This document shows, piece by piece, positions 63,931 through 64,000 of a DNA stretch of 64,000 bases. Within the stretch, counting starts at the first letter, position 1. Every line of letters begins with the position of its first letter. The position numbers were made by a program, and so were the translations under genes. The notes beneath the pieces are model-generated. The model searched no databases. It was not told the DNA's origin and was given only the letters and a program-made list of their open reading frames with translations. Origin of the DNA: Prorocentrum cordatum (taxonomy: Eukaryota > Sar > Dinophyceae > Prorocentrales > Prorocentraceae); NCBI GenBank assembly GCA_963575745.1, contig CAUYUJ010018871.1:221501-285500 (forward strand). The letters run 5' to 3'.

Positions 63931-64000
63931 ACGAGCGTCTGAGCTGGCCAAGCCGGGCATGAGCCCCCCGCCCGAAGGAGGGGGGGCACTGACCTATTCT

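Overview
The window reads as GC-rich nuclear DNA of a dinoflagellate. This is inferred from gene content; no search was run. The indications are a tyrosine-recombinase retrotransposon carrying a DNMT3-like cytosine methyltransferase, several very large LINEs, very long CT and TA microsatellites, a signal-peptide plus F-V-A leader typical of peridinin-plastid targeting, and almost no recognisable host coding sequence. I found no rRNA, tRNA, CRISPR array or spliced-leader sequence. Every recognisable coding region is on the + strand.

Layout. 1-3818: 5'-truncated, frameshifted LINE (LINE-A: endonuclease, reverse transcriptase, zinc finger), ending in a 308-bp CT array. 4127-9040: mostly non-coding repeats, with one terminal exon of a PP2C-type phosphatase (about 5265-5376). 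9041-18367: a nearly complete tyrosine-recombinase (YR) retroelement with split direct repeats (A1 at the left; B1-A2-B2 at the right). It encodes a gag-like protein, an RT with an inserted DUF4326 domain, an RNase H with an inserted DNMT3-like methyltransferase, and a recombinase whose active-site end has become a TA microsatellite. 18793-21806: composite repeat (hairpins, CT array, ATC-rich repeats, about eight 160-bp tandem units, 61-bp units, and the C-terminal end of an SF1 helicase). 22286-36358: a second copy of that composite, split inside its CT array by an intact two-ORF LINE (LINE-1, 22446-34700).

36359-53386: a LINE of about 17 kb (LINE-B). It holds proline-rich and zinc-binding N-terminal regions, a RING-like finger, a second DNMT3-like methyltransferase domain, an endonuclease, an RT, a zinc finger and an RNase H, broken by frameshifts that often sit in C-runs. 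53421-54823: hairpin and an unrecognised Cys/His/Trp-rich gene. 54824-55120: a plastid-targeted single-span protein, frameshifted, running into a GAC-rich array. 56260-63058: a decayed LINE (LINE-C) whose polyprotein begins with a ubiquitin domain. 63180-64000: a second GAC-rich array and pyrimidine-rich DNA.

The theme is retrotransposons carrying host-regulatory domains: two DNA methyltransferases in unrelated element classes, a ubiquitin, a RING-like finger, a DUF4326 and a possible ADP-ribosyltransferase fold. Only LINE-1 has both ORFs uninterrupted. The other elements carry frameshifts, stops or altered catalytic residues and are probably fossils, or partly victims of homopolymer assembly error.
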